From the NCBI GenBank assembly GCA_023421955.1, contig JAEZSE010000042.1:1-64000 (forward strand): a DNA stretch of 64,000 bases, read 5' to 3'. The notes under the pieces were generated by a model. That model ran no database searches and was not told where the DNA came from. It saw only the letters and a list, made by a program, of their open reading frames with translations. The stretch comes from Bacillota bacterium. GTDB taxonomy: Bacteria; Bacillota; Clostridia; Christensenellales; UMGS416. A program made the position numbers and the translations under genes. This document shows positions 9,068 to 16,853 of the stretch, piece by piece; position 1 is the first letter of the stretch, and each line of letters begins with the position of its first letter.

Positions 9068-10114
9068 TTGAGTGATTCATATCGGGTGGGGTTTGCATTG
9101 AGAGCGATAGGCAATGTGGAAGACTTGCCGAAGCCTCCTGATATTGTAGGTAGTTATGTGGATGAAATTGCGAAAATTCTGAAGTCTTTTGTTTCAGTTA
9201 AAATTAGTTTCCATTCCGCGGAAATGCAATGGTGTCTAAACACAACAACTGCTCACGGTTTGCGTAAAAGTTTGAGAGAGTTTTATGATGATGAGTTTTT
9301 GCGTGAATACTATGGAGAGCGGGCCGTGAGGTGCGTAAATGATAATAATATGACCGATCAAAAAGTCTACCTAATCTCTTTTATGGCTCTTGCTCATGAG
9401 GTATCAAATCAATCGAAACTGGAGCTAGCACTTCCACAAGTTGAAGAAGAAATAAATCTATTTTTTTCGACCATATCTGTGATGGATATTAAGGTTGTTT
9501 CTTGCGCTGCACGGCTCCTGAAATCAGATAAATATTTCATAACATTCTCTTCCTTTCTAACTGGGAGGCTAAATAATAAAGAGAACCTTTATGAAGATAG
9601 AAAAGTTGAGGAGATTGAATCAAGTGTCGCACGTATTCTGGAGTCCAGAACCGATATTAACATTTGCTTAGTGTCTTTATATATTACGCAGCAAAAGGAT
9701 AACCTCTTATGTTCCTCAGACTATAAAAATACAGTCAAATATCAAAACCAAATTGAGTGTATGAACACTGAGAATATTGAAGATAGATATATTTATAAAT
9801 TTTATGCTTTGGTTACTGGGATTCAAAATGAAACCCACCTATTAGTAAGTCTTTCGAAGATTGCTGATCAGATGTCAACTGACTTGAATACGGTTGGCGA
9901 CATAGAGATTCACCTTAATTCATATGGATACAAAGTATTGCTTGATGATACAAATCTCGGTGTATGCGTGAACTGCGGGGGATGGGTTACCGATTATGAC
10001 CATCCAAATCTCGTACGAGGGGGCTTCCAAGATGGTGCATATTATGAAGGCGAATGGTATTGCGAGTTTTGTTTGCCATCTCATCATCCAAAATACGTAC
10101 GATTGCCGGATTAA
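9068..10114 (+). CDS. Unknown protein with C-terminal Cys4 motif (AT-rich, probably acquired)
   Basis: I do not recognise this 348-residue protein. It starts at a TTG eight bases after CGGAG, with its own promoter just upstream. Most of it is charged and helical-looking with no signal peptide or membrane segment. The C terminus carries C300-x2-C303 and C332-x2-C335 with intervening aromatic and glycine residues, which resembles a single zinc ribbon or LIM-like knuckle. Codon use is rich in A and T, in sharp contrast with the GC-rich genes on both sides. With the broken gene downstream, this marks horizontal transfer. No partner gene is adjacent. A DNA- or protein-binding role is only a guess. 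Confidence 0.7.
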   Translation: MSDSYRVGFALRAIGNVEDLPKPPDIVGSYVDEIAKILKSFVSVKISFHSAEMQWCLNTTTAHGLRKSLREFYDDEFLREYYGERAVRCVNDNNMTDQKVYLISFMALAHEVSNQSKLELALPQVEEEINLFFSTISVMDIKVVSCAARLLKSDKYFITFSSFLTGRLNNKENLYEDRKVEEIESSVARILESRTDINICLVSLYITQQKDNLLCSSDYKNTVKYQNQIECMNTENIEDRYIYKFYALVTGIQNETHLLVSLSKIADQMSTDLNTVGDIEIHLNSYGYKVLLDDTNLGVCVNCGGWVTDYDHPNLVRGGFQDGAYYEGEWYCEFCLPSHHPKYVRLPD

Positions 10115-10161
10115 CAGACATTTTTGATGCGTTAGCCTATTGTCTAGACATACTGCCTGAT

Positions 10162-10480
10162 TTAGCGAACATGAGTGTTGCTTGTTGTGCTTCCCTCATA
10201 CCACTCCAACACCCTCAACGCCCTCAGAGTATTCCACCTGCTCGCCGTACCATCATTGGTCTCCATCGGGAATTTCAACAGGTCATCCGGATAGGGCTTC
10301 ACCAGCGGCCACCGCTCATTCTGGTGGCGGCGCAGCTTCACGATTTCAATTGCTTCCGCCATCCTTGCTTCGGGCTTCCGGCCAGACGAGCGCATATACT
10401 CAAGCCCCCGCAGCACATCATAGTGCCAGGTCGGGGGGAAGTGAAACCGCAGCCAGGCTTTGTCAATGACCCTATCGTCT
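10162..10480 (-). pseudogene. C-terminal remnant of a squalene-cyclase-like protein
   Basis: Reading the minus strand gives an open frame with WLRFHFPPTWHYDVLRGLEY at its start and SRWNTLRALRVLEWYEG near its end. I recognise this as the conserved C-terminal part of a bacterial family with a prenyltransferase/squalene-cyclase-like alpha-toroid fold. Only about 100 residues remain; the several hundred expected N-terminal residues are missing. The frame upstream of 10480 is lysine and arginine rich and unlike the family, and there is no good start with a ribosome binding site. Annotated as decayed. A short standalone gene starting at the GTG at 10416 cannot be excluded. Confidence 0.65.
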
Positions 10481-10595
10481 ATTGACTGCTTTTGTCTTTC
10501 GTGGTATCTCCGTTTTTCTTTTTGGCTTGGCGAGACTTGTGCTTGGCGTTGTCCGGTGTTGATGGAAGTTCCTTTTCGATTCGCTCTTTTTTCAC
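10479..10595 (-). CDS. Possible 38-residue lysine-rich peptide
   Basis: GTG start at 10595 with AAGGAG seven bases upstream, then 38 codons to TAG. The product is highly basic and charged (KKERIEKEL..., SRQAKKKNGDTTKDK), with no hydrophobic stretch. It overlaps the 5' side of the cyclase remnant in another frame. It may be a real small protein or a relic; only the ribosome binding site and its lysine-rich, non-random composition support it. Confidence 0.35.
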   Translation of the reverse strand: MKKERIEKELPSTPDNAKHKSRQAKKKNGDTTKDKSSQ

Positions 10596-10804
10596 TGGTA
10601 TGCTCCTTACAAAACTGATCTCGGCGTTATTTTTCTGTCGGGCAATTCATGTTATGCATAAACACGAGGTGTTTTCTATAGCTGGCATCCGAGACTTCGT
10701 TTGCCGGCAAAAAAGCAAATGTTGAATTAAGCCATAATATCCCTTCTATGACGAATGGGGTGTGTGCTACGATAAAGCTATTCAAAGCAGAGGAGGTAAT
10801 ATAT

Positions 10805-10861
10805 ATGAAGTGTTTGCTGAAGGCTGTCACCAACACGACTCGGAGGGTTATGAACCTCTAG
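10805..10861 (+). CDS. Possible 18-codon leader ORF before the methyltransferase
   Basis: AGGAGG eight bases before ATG opens an 18-codon ORF beginning MKCLLKAV and ending RRVMNL, stop TAG at 10859. Its stop lies nine bases before the AAAGGAGG of the methyltransferase gene. The good ribosome binding site and tight spacing suggest a translated leader that could couple to, or regulate, the next gene. No homology is recognisable. Confidence 0.45.
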   Translation: MKCLLKAVTNTTRRVMNL

Positions 10862-10884
10862 CCCTCTGCAAAAGGAGGCAACCC

Positions 10885-11682
10885 TTGAACCAGGATTTCA
10901 TCGCCAAACACTGGTACGCCAGTGTCTATGAGCAATTCGAGACCCAGACCGACGACGTCGACTTCCTTATCAATACCCTCAAAACCCAAACCGATGGCTC
11001 CCCCCAAACGATTCTCGAGGTCGCCTGCGGCGGCGGCAGGATCTGCGTGCCGCTGGCACAAGCAGGGCATGATGTGACCGGCTTTGACGCCGACGAGCAG
11101 ATGCTGCTGCGCTGCGTGCGCCGCGGCATGGGCTTGCCGAACCTCCGTGTCTATCAGGCCGAGGCGACCACCGCCGACTGGGGCTGCGGCTACGAGGTGG
11201 TGGTGTTGGGCGGCAACCTGCTGATCAACATCGAGTCCACGATGGACTATGCCCAGGCCCAGCAGCTATTTCTCTGTAAGGCTGCCCAGGCCCTGAAACC
11301 CGGCGGCCACCTTTGGCTGGATTTGGACCTGCATGCCGACCCGGCCAAAGTCTTCCATAGGCTGCGGGAGAGCAGTTATTTCGAGGGCGTTGACGAACTG
11401 GGCACGACAGGCCGCACCCTGTATTACGGCAGCGTGTACAACCCGGTCACGCAGGTCTGCACCGGGGCCAACCACACCGAGCTCACCTGCTGCAACGGCC
11501 AACGATTGGTCTTTCCACGAAACTGGCACAAGCACATCCTCACACTGGGCCAAGTAAAGGGCTGGCTGGCCGACGCTGGGCTTGTGGTGGAGCAGGCAAC
11601 CAAAAACTTCACGACGGAGCCGCTCGCCGAGCCTCTGGATGGCGACACCTGGCGGGCGACAATCTGGGCCCGCAAGACATAA
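10885..11682 (+). CDS. Class I SAM-dependent methyltransferase
   Basis: Probable small-molecule methyltransferase of 265 residues. Motif I is ILEVACGGGRICVPLA at 43-58, followed by the acidic end of strand 2 (GFDAD at 66-70); the rest fits a Rossmann-fold methyltransferase with a C-terminal beta extension. The start is the TTG at 10885, six bases after AAAGGAGG; the longer reading frame from 10762 crosses the leader ORF in another frame and adds a sequence with no family match. The gene ends in a strong terminator, so it is monocistronic apart from the leader. The substrate cannot be told. Confidence 0.82.
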   Translation: MNQDFIAKHWYASVYEQFETQTDDVDFLINTLKTQTDGSPQTILEVACGGGRICVPLAQAGHDVTGFDADEQMLLRCVRRGMGLPNLRVYQAEATTADWGCGYEVVVLGGNLLINIESTMDYAQAQQLFLCKAAQALKPGGHLWLDLDLHADPAKVFHRLRESSYFEGVDELGTTGRTLYYGSVYNPVTQVCTGANHTELTCCNGQRLVFPRNWHKHILTLGQVKGWLADAGLVVEQATKNFTTEPLAEPLDGDTWRATIWARKT

Positions 11683-11691
11683 CAGCAATCG

Positions 11692-11722
11692 CGCCGCAGG
11701 GCAACCGCCCTGCGGCGTTCTC
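11692..11722 (+). terminator. Terminator after the methyltransferase
   Basis: Perfect 11-base stem CGCCGCAGGGC/GCCCTGCGGCG with loop AACC, followed by TTCTCTT. Confidence 0.8.
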
Positions 11723-11802
11723 TTGCATTCAACCCCCATTTTCGCTATGATGGCCTTATCGCCAACCACGATTTGCCAAGACAACCCATCAGGAGAGCAA
11801 TC

Positions 11803-12258
11803 ATGCCCACTGCCAACGAAATCCAGAAAGAACGCATCTGCGAGATCGAGCAGGCCGCCACCGAGCTGCTGGAGCGCTGCGACACTGTCGCCCTGGCCTC
11901 GGTGAACGAGCAGAGCTACCCCCGCGTCTGCACCGTCTCCAAGATCCGTGCCAGCGGCTTCCGGGAGCTTTGGTTCATGACGTCCAGGCGCTCTGAGCTC
12001 AACGGCAAGGCCGTCCATTTCGCCAAGAACCCCAGGGCCAGCGTGTGCTATACCAGCGGTGGCGACACCGTATCGTTGATCGGTGAGGTGCGCATGGTTG
12101 AGGATGTGGAGGAAAAGCGGCAGTTCGCGCAGCACTGTGACCGCCGGTTCTTCAAGGACGGCGTGGAGAGCCCCCGCTGCGTGATCCTGCACTTCCGAGC
12201 CATCGAGGCCACGTTTTGGATCGGCGGCAAGTTCCGCACGGTGAAATACAAGCTTTAA
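11803..12258 (+). CDS. Pyridoxamine 5'-phosphate oxidase family (split-barrel flavin-binding) protein
   Basis: A 151-residue cytoplasmic protein with the split-barrel fold: VALASVNEQSYPRVCTVSK near residues 31-49, then RELWFMTSRRSELNGKAVHFAKNPRASVCY, a pattern typical of small FMN- or F420-binding general stress proteins. AGGAG lies seven bases before the ATG at 11803; the track extension upstream is not needed. The next gene starts 26 bases after the stop, so the two are probably co-transcribed. Substrate and cofactor are unknown; the family often binds FMN without being a true PNP oxidase. Confidence 0.8.
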   Translation: MPTANEIQKERICEIEQAATELLERCDTVALASVNEQSYPRVCTVSKIRASGFRELWFMTSRRSELNGKAVHFAKNPRASVCYTSGGDTVSLIGEVRMVEDVEEKRQFAQHCDRRFFKDGVESPRCVILHFRAIEATFWIGGKFRTVKYKL

Positions 12259-12284
12259 ATAAGTGAAGAGGAGAACCGCTGGAC

Positions 12285-13433
12285 ATGAGCGAGATTCGCA
12301 GGAGGATCGCCGGCCTGCTGGAGTTCATGCAGCAATGCTACGCGGAGCGCAACCCCAACAACGCCGCCGCTTTATTCGGCAAGCTGTTTGACCCCGCCGA
12401 TTCGCCGGTGTTGGTGGGCACCAGTAACAGCGAGTGGTGCCTGACCATGGACGAAATTCTTGGGTTGTTCATCTCCGACTGGGAGGGTTGGGGCGATTTG
12501 GTGATATACCCCGCGAGCCTGGCCTGCGGCGGCCACGGCCCGCTGCATTGGTTTTCGGTGGGCGCTACGGTGTCTTTCCGCTTTGCGGACACGGACCAGC
12601 GTTACGCCAATTACATGGCCTCCGCCCGCCGCGTGGCCGAAGGCGGCGGCTCTGCCGCCGCCCGCGCCGGCCACATCCTGTGGGTGCTGAGCCACCTGCT
12701 GCACACCCGTGCGCCTGGTGAACGGGCCTATCTCTGGGACATCACACTGTCCGGCGTCGTCCGGGTGTGCGGGGATTCGCTGAAGGTGCAGCAGCTGCAG
12801 TTTTCCTTCCCGATGGCATCGCCGTTCCCCGATGTGCGCATCGACCTGGAGGAAGCCGAGCGGCAGTGCTTCCGCGAGGAATGCGTCAAGGTGGCCGCAA
12901 GGGCGCAGTGTGGAGAAGGTGTGGAGCCCCTTCGCGGTATGTTGAGCCGCCTGTTTGAAGAGAGAGGCCCGGCGCGCTTCGCCCCCGATGCCGTCTGTTT
13001 CGACGGAGACGGGCAGGCCATGGGCGGTGAAGCCTTTGCCACGCAGTTGCGGCAATACCGCCAGGACGGGGTTGCGCTGTCCCTGTTGCCTGATGCGCTC
13101 ATCATCGGGCAAGCCGGAGGCTGCTACTGGTTCTGCGGGTTGGGCACGGCGGAGCGCGCTGTCTCGCTGGAGGAGGAGCTTGGCCGTGTGCTCGGGCGTA
13201 TTGGTGACTATGACAGCCAGCCGGACACCAAGGAGGCCCTCTACCGTCTGCGCCGCGACCTTGCCCATGTGATGAAGGTAGCGCTGGCCTCTGACCGCCA
13301 TGTCGCGCCTTTCCGTGCGGAGGGGCTGGGCAGGGTGGGGGAGGATGGCACTCTCATCATGGAGTATTGCCGGATCACCTATCCGTTCCAATGGATCCTG
13401 GAGCAGAAGAACGAGGCGCAAAGGCTAGCCTGA
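12285..13433 (+). CDS. Putative two-domain SnoaL/NTF2-like protein
   Basis: A 382-residue cytoplasmic protein. The N-terminal half (helical start, CYAERNPNNAAALFGKLFD, then VLVGTSNSEWCLTMDEI and beta-rich sequence) has the feel of a SnoaL/NTF2-like cone. The second half (LSRLFEERGPARFAPDAVCFDGDGQAMGG) looks like a degenerate repeat of it. AGAGGAG with a short spacer precedes ATG. It follows the flavin-fold gene closely and precedes the Imm-5-like gene by 18 bases, so the three may form one transcript. The fold assignment is by pattern only. Confidence 0.55.
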   Translation: MSEIRRRIAGLLEFMQQCYAERNPNNAAALFGKLFDPADSPVLVGTSNSEWCLTMDEILGLFISDWEGWGDLVIYPASLACGGHGPLHWFSVGATVSFRFADTDQRYANYMASARRVAEGGGSAAARAGHILWVLSHLLHTRAPGERAYLWDITLSGVVRVCGDSLKVQQLQFSFPMASPFPDVRIDLEEAERQCFREECVKVAARAQCGEGVEPLRGMLSRLFEERGPARFAPDAVCFDGDGQAMGGEAFATQLRQYRQDGVALSLLPDALIIGQAGGCYWFCGLGTAERAVSLEEELGRVLGRIGDYDSQPDTKEALYRLRRDLAHVMKVALASDRHVAPFRAEGLGRVGEDGTLIMEYCRITYPFQWILEQKNEAQRLA

Positions 13434-13451
13434 CCAAGCGGAAGAAGGTGG

Positions 13452-13976
13452 ATGCCGGTGTTCTTGGATGTGGAGCAGAGGATTAAGCGCGGGAACCAAA
13501 TCCTGTTTTCCCATGACAGCCTTTGTTTGCAGGAGCTGAAGCGGTGCCTCGGGCAGCAGAGCCACCGTGTGCAGGTGCTCTGGTCCTTGGACTGCGCAAA
13601 GATTCCCCTTGCAAGGTTTGAGGAGAAATACCCCGGTGAGCGGCGGCCCCGGCTGGCACTGGAATTGTGCGAAGCCTGGGCGAAGGGGCAGGTGAAGATG
13701 CCCCTGGCCAAGCGGGCGATCCTGGATTGCCATGCCGTTGCCAAGGAGATTGACGATCGGGAGTGCATTGCGCTATGCCATGCAATCGGGCAGGCCGGTG
13801 CGGTCGTGCATACGGGCGGCCATGCCATGGGGCTGCCGATTTATGAGCTCACAGCGGTGGTCATTCGGTGCGGGATGAAGGGGTATGAGGGGGAGGTGCT
13901 GGGGAAGATTGGGGAGTATTTGGAGAGGTTGGAGGCTTGGAGGGAGCGGGAGGGCGAAGAGGCTAGAGATCTCTGA
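13452..13976 (+). CDS. Imm-5-like putative immunity protein
   Basis: A 174-residue protein matching the Imm-5-like helical family: VLWSLDCAKIPLARFEEKYP near residue 40, RPRLALELCEAWAKGQVKM, and HTGGHAMGLPIYELTAVV near 120. The last motif is the family's conserved HVxGHAxGxxIYAL-type helix. The family was named as an immunity protein from its occurrence in polymorphic-toxin loci; many members occur without a toxin, as here. GGAAGAAGG precedes the ATG. It is close behind the NTF2-like gene. Function as an immunity protein is not shown by the sequence. Confidence 0.65.
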   Translation: MPVFLDVEQRIKRGNQILFSHDSLCLQELKRCLGQQSHRVQVLWSLDCAKIPLARFEEKYPGERRPRLALELCEAWAKGQVKMPLAKRAILDCHAVAKEIDDRECIALCHAIGQAGAVVHTGGHAMGLPIYELTAVVIRCGMKGYEGEVLGKIGEYLERLEAWREREGEEARDL

Positions 13977-14544
13977 TCGCCTGATCAATGGTTTTCCGAG
14001 CGGGATCAAGGATCAGGCTAAAAGCGTAATACAAATGATCGTTCAACAGCACTCTACTGTTGATTATGCTCCTGTCTCTGAAGATGCTTTCAACGTTTCA
14101 TTGGGTGTCAAAATGGTTTCGCTTCCATCTCGTATATATTATGATCCTCTGCCTGAGCATCAGCTTGACTTCTTAAATAATGGGCAAAGAGCCATCGTAC
14201 GATGCCTGTATACCAGAAACTACGATGGATATGTTAGGCAAATGAATGTCGAGAAATTGCTCGATTCAGCTGTGAATGAAGACTGGGTGATCCCCTATAT
14301 CGTAAAATTGTGCGATGATTATGTGGTTGAAATTGTCGAAGCAATCTATGAACGACGAGCAAATTTGCCCGTGGCCCTGATTCGTGAGTTTACAGGAAAC
14401 AACCGGGAGTTTGTCCAGCGATGCTATCAGCGGATGGTGAGCTATTGGGATTGCTATTATCGGCATCAGGTGCCAAGGCTGCAGGATTATGTGGGATATC
14501 ACTTGTTTCAGGAATTACTGGATGTTGATATTGTCGCTAAATGA
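13885..14544 (+). CDS. Unknown conserved-looking protein, start uncertain
   Basis: The coherent part runs from about 13972 (SDRLINGFPSGIKDQAK) to 14544, roughly 190 residues, with alternating charged helices (VIPYIVKLCDDYVVEIVEAIYE) and a tyrosine-rich C terminus. It is cytoplasmic and more AT-rich than the genes before it. The frame opens at ATG 13885 inside the Imm-5-like gene, but those first 28 residues look non-coding. No ATG, GTG or TTG with a ribosome binding site exists at 13960-13990; the first internal ATG is at 14035. Expression by coupling to the upstream stop (13974) from a CTG or ATC, or an upstream frameshift, are possible. I cannot assign a family or function. Confidence 0.55.
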   Translation: MRGRCWGRLGSIWRGWRLGGSGRAKRLEISDRLINGFPSGIKDQAKSVIQMIVQQHSTVDYAPVSEDAFNVSLGVKMVSLPSRIYYDPLPEHQLDFLNNGQRAIVRCLYTRNYDGYVRQMNVEKLLDSAVNEDWVIPYIVKLCDDYVVEIVEAIYERRANLPVALIREFTGNNREFVQRCYQRMVSYWDCYYRHQVPRLQDYVGYHLFQELLDVDIVAK

Positions 14545-14561
14545 TTGAGTCGTCGATGCCA

Positions 14562-14637
14562 ATCTCTACCCGCCTTTGTTTCTGCCGCAGGTAGAAATTT
14601 AAGGGGGGATGGCCTCCACAGAGGCCAGGGGGGATTA
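14562..14637 (-). repeat. Two-hairpin intergenic repeat, copy 7
   Basis: CTCTACCCGCCTTTG, stem TTTCTGCC/GGTAGAAA, TTTAAGGGGGGAT, stem GGCCTC/GAGGCC, AGGGGGGATT. It lies 56 bases before the response-regulator start. Confidence 0.75.
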
Positions 14638-14693
14638 TGTACTAATGCTTCTTCGAGTTATAATACTCTCATCCCCAGATTAAGGTAACAGCC

Positions 14694-15371
14694 ATGTACA
14701 ACATCCTCCTCGTCGAAGACGACCCCAAAATCCGCACCCTTGTCGCCCGCGAGCTTGAAAAGTGGGGCTTTGCGGTGCAGTCCGTCGAGCGTTTTGATTC
14801 GGTGCTGGATGAGTTTCAAAGGGCCAACCCCCACCTGGTGCTCATGGACGTGAACCTGCCCAGCCGCGACGGCTTCTATTGGTGCGGCAAAATCCGCGAG
14901 GTCTCCAAGGCCCCGGTGCTGTTCCTTTCTGCCCGCGATTCGTCGATGGACGTGGTGATGGCCGTGAGCCAGGGCGGGGACGACTACATCACCAAGCCCT
15001 TTTCGATGGACGTGCTGGTGGCGAAGGTGAACGCGATGCTGCGCCGCGCCTATGCCTACGGGCAGGAGGCCGAAGCCCACACGGTGGAGCGGGGCGGCGC
15101 GGTGCTGAACCTGTCCGCTGGCACAGTATCCCATGAGGGCCAAACCGTGGAGCTCACCCGCAACGAGCTGAAGATCCTGGGGATGCTGATGAAAGCCTGG
15201 GGCGCCATCGTGAGCCGCGACCACTTGATGCGGGAGCTCTGGCAGGACGAAAGCTTCATCGACGACAACACGCTCACCGTGAATGTGAACCGCCTGCGCA
15301 AAAAGCTTGGGGATATCGGCCTGACTGACTTCATTCACACCGCCAAGAACCAGGGGTATCAAGTGAAATGA
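14694..15371 (+). CDS. OmpR-family response regulator of a Bce-type system
   Basis: A 225-residue two-domain regulator. The receiver (1-115) has acidic D9 and D10, phospho-acceptor D52, S79 and K101. The C-terminal winged helix (130-225) carries RNELKILGMLMKAWG and the recognition helix region VNRLRKKLGD. It overlaps the kinase gene by four bases (ATGA). The downstream ABC transporter pair and the matching TTACA-N4-TGTAA motif at 16730 place it as the BceR/PsdR-like activator of that transporter. The inducing peptide antibiotic is unknown. Confidence 0.92.
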   Translation: MYNILLVEDDPKIRTLVARELEKWGFAVQSVERFDSVLDEFQRANPHLVLMDVNLPSRDGFYWCGKIREVSKAPVLFLSARDSSMDVVMAVSQGGDDYITKPFSMDVLVAKVNAMLRRAYAYGQEAEAHTVERGGAVLNLSAGTVSHEGQTVELTRNELKILGMLMKAWGAIVSRDHLMRELWQDESFIDDNTLTVNVNRLRKKLGDIGLTDFIHTAKNQGYQVK

Positions 15372-16393
15372 GCTTCTTCCGCTATCTGAAGGACAACATC
15401 CGATTCGTGCTGCTCTACTTTGTGCTGGCGGCATTCCTGGCCGCCATGGCGGCGCTGACCGGCGGCAGCCTGATGGGGCCTGACGGTGTCTATGCGGCGG
15501 CAGCCACGTGTGCCATTTATCTAGTCGGCCTGCTGGTGGACTACAGCATCCGCAGGAAGCAGGCGCTGCGTTTGCGGGAATTGGTGGCGGCGGAGGACAA
15601 GACCCCCGTGCTGCCTGAGCCCAACGATAATAAAGACGAGCTCTATGCCGAGCTCATCGCCGGGCTGTATGACGCGCAGACGAAGGCATTGAACCGCCTG
15701 GAGGAGGACTACCGGGACAGCCGCGACTTCATGGCCGCCTGGGCCCACGAGGCCAAGACGCCGGTCACGGCAGCGCGGCTCATTCTGGACGGGCCGGTGG
15801 GCGAGGCGGAGACCGAGAGCCTGCGGGAGGAAATCGAGCGCATCAATGGGTATGTGGAGCAGGTGCTTTACCACACGCGCGCGGACAGCTTCTCCCGCGA
15901 TTATCTGCTGGCCGAGGAGGAGCTTCTTAAACTCGTGCGTGAAAACGTGAAGAAGCACTCGGCGCTGTTCATCCGCAAGCGCATTGCCGTGGAGATCAGC
16001 GTGCCGGAGGGCCTCTCGGTCTGCACCGACCGCAAGTGGCTGCTGTTCATCCTGGACCAGTTGCTGTCCAACGCGCTCAAATACTCCGGTGAGCAAGGTA
16101 AGGTAACCATCACAGCTCATAAGGAGGGTAGGGAGACGGTGCTTTCCTACCGTGACGACGGTGTAGGAATCGCCCAAGCTGACCTTGAGCGGCTTTTTGA
16201 CAAGTCCTTCACTGGTCGCAACGGCCGCGCCGAGGGCAGCGTCGCCACCGGCCTGGGGCTTTATCTGGCGCAGAAGCTGGCAAACAAGCTGGGCCACCAC
16301 ATCACGGTGTCGTCGGTGCATGGGCAGGGCACCACGGCGGAAGTGCATTTCCTTGAATTGGGTGAAAACGAATACAGCTTGAGAGATTGTTAA
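15368..16393 (+). CDS. Intramembrane-sensing histidine kinase of a Bce-type system
   Basis: A 341-residue kinase with two membrane helices (about 12-32 and 41-58) separated by a very short outside loop, the hallmark of intramembrane-sensing BceS-like kinases that read flux through their partner ABC transporter. The H-box is AHEAKTPVTAARL with H127; the N-box NALKYSGEQG and G-boxes DDGVGIAQADLERLFDKSF and GLGLYLAQKLA follow. It is coupled to the regulator by a four-base overlap. The ABC genes lie 460 bases downstream behind their own promoter, a common arrangement in such modules. Confidence 0.92.
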   Translation: MSFFRYLKDNIRFVLLYFVLAAFLAAMAALTGGSLMGPDGVYAAAATCAIYLVGLLVDYSIRRKQALRLRELVAAEDKTPVLPEPNDNKDELYAELIAGLYDAQTKALNRLEEDYRDSRDFMAAWAHEAKTPVTAARLILDGPVGEAETESLREEIERINGYVEQVLYHTRADSFSRDYLLAEEELLKLVRENVKKHSALFIRKRIAVEISVPEGLSVCTDRKWLLFILDQLLSNALKYSGEQGKVTITAHKEGRETVLSYRDDGVGIAQADLERLFDKSFTGRNGRAEGSVATGLGLYLAQKLANKLGHHITVSSVHGQGTTAEVHFLELGENEYSLRDC

Positions 16394-16442
16394 TGAATAG
16401 CACCCTTAGCAATATATATAGCTGAAGACAAGCATCATCGCT

Positions 16443-16680
16443 TTCAAATGACCCTCCCCCCCCAACCCCCTCCCCCAGTGGGGGAGGGGGAAAAATAGAA
16501 TATGGGGCTTCGCCCCACCCCCCCCGCCAGTAGGGGCCGGGCTCTCGGTTGCATAGGCGAGCAGCTAGGATGCATAGGCGAGCAGCATCCATAGGATGCG
16601 GCCAGCCATTCGCAGAATGCGGCCAGCCCGTCCCGGCCCGAGATAACTTCGCAGAACGCAGCCAGCCCATCCCAGCCCGG
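16443..16680 (+). repeat. Composite C/G-run and hairpin repeats between kinase and ABC genes
   Basis: CCCTCCCCC runs pair with GGGGGAGGGGG at 16443-16493. Then a GGGCCGGG/CCCGGCCC hairpin (arms 16533-16540 and 16632-16639) has about 90 bases inserted into its loop. The insert holds two copies of GCATAGGCGAGCAGC, a GCATCC/GGATGC stem, and two copies of ATGCGGCCAGCC. No gene is supported between 16394 and 16853. Confidence 0.65.
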
Positions 16681-16729
16681 TAAAGCTTGAATTGAGTGAA
16701 TAACTCTATGTTACATGGATTTGCCTCAC

Positions 16730-16804
16730 CTTACAAAAGTGTAAGATTACTTTGCGCGTTTGTAAGCCAATTCGATGGCTCGCGGCATTTGGTTTCGATA
16801 TACT
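16730..16804 (+). promoter_or_regulatory. BceR-type binding site and activated promoter for the ABC genes
   Basis: CTTACAAAAGTGTAAG (16730-16745) is a perfect 6-base inverted repeat with four-base spacer and fits the known TNACA-N4-TGTAA motif of BceR-like regulators. A further half site TTTGTAAG is at 16759-16766. TATACT at 16799-16804 is a good -10 with no recognisable -35, as expected for an activator-dependent promoter. Confidence 0.75.
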
Positions 16805-16853
16805 TTGCATCGGCCGGTGATGATCGGCCGAGTTTTCGTTTGGAGGATCCGTC

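Noticed and set aside
10627..10836. Minus-strand frame of 69 codons upstream of the methyltransferase
   Set aside because: No ribosome binding site, composition of random AT-rich translation, overlaps the leader ORF.
13885..13971. First 28 codons of the unknown frame as true coding sequence
   Set aside because: They are W/R/G-rich out-of-frame translation of the Imm-5-like gene.
9068..14544. Classical toxin-antitoxin or prophage region
   Set aside because: No integrase, transposase, phage structural gene or toxin is seen; only an Imm-5-like protein hints at such a system.
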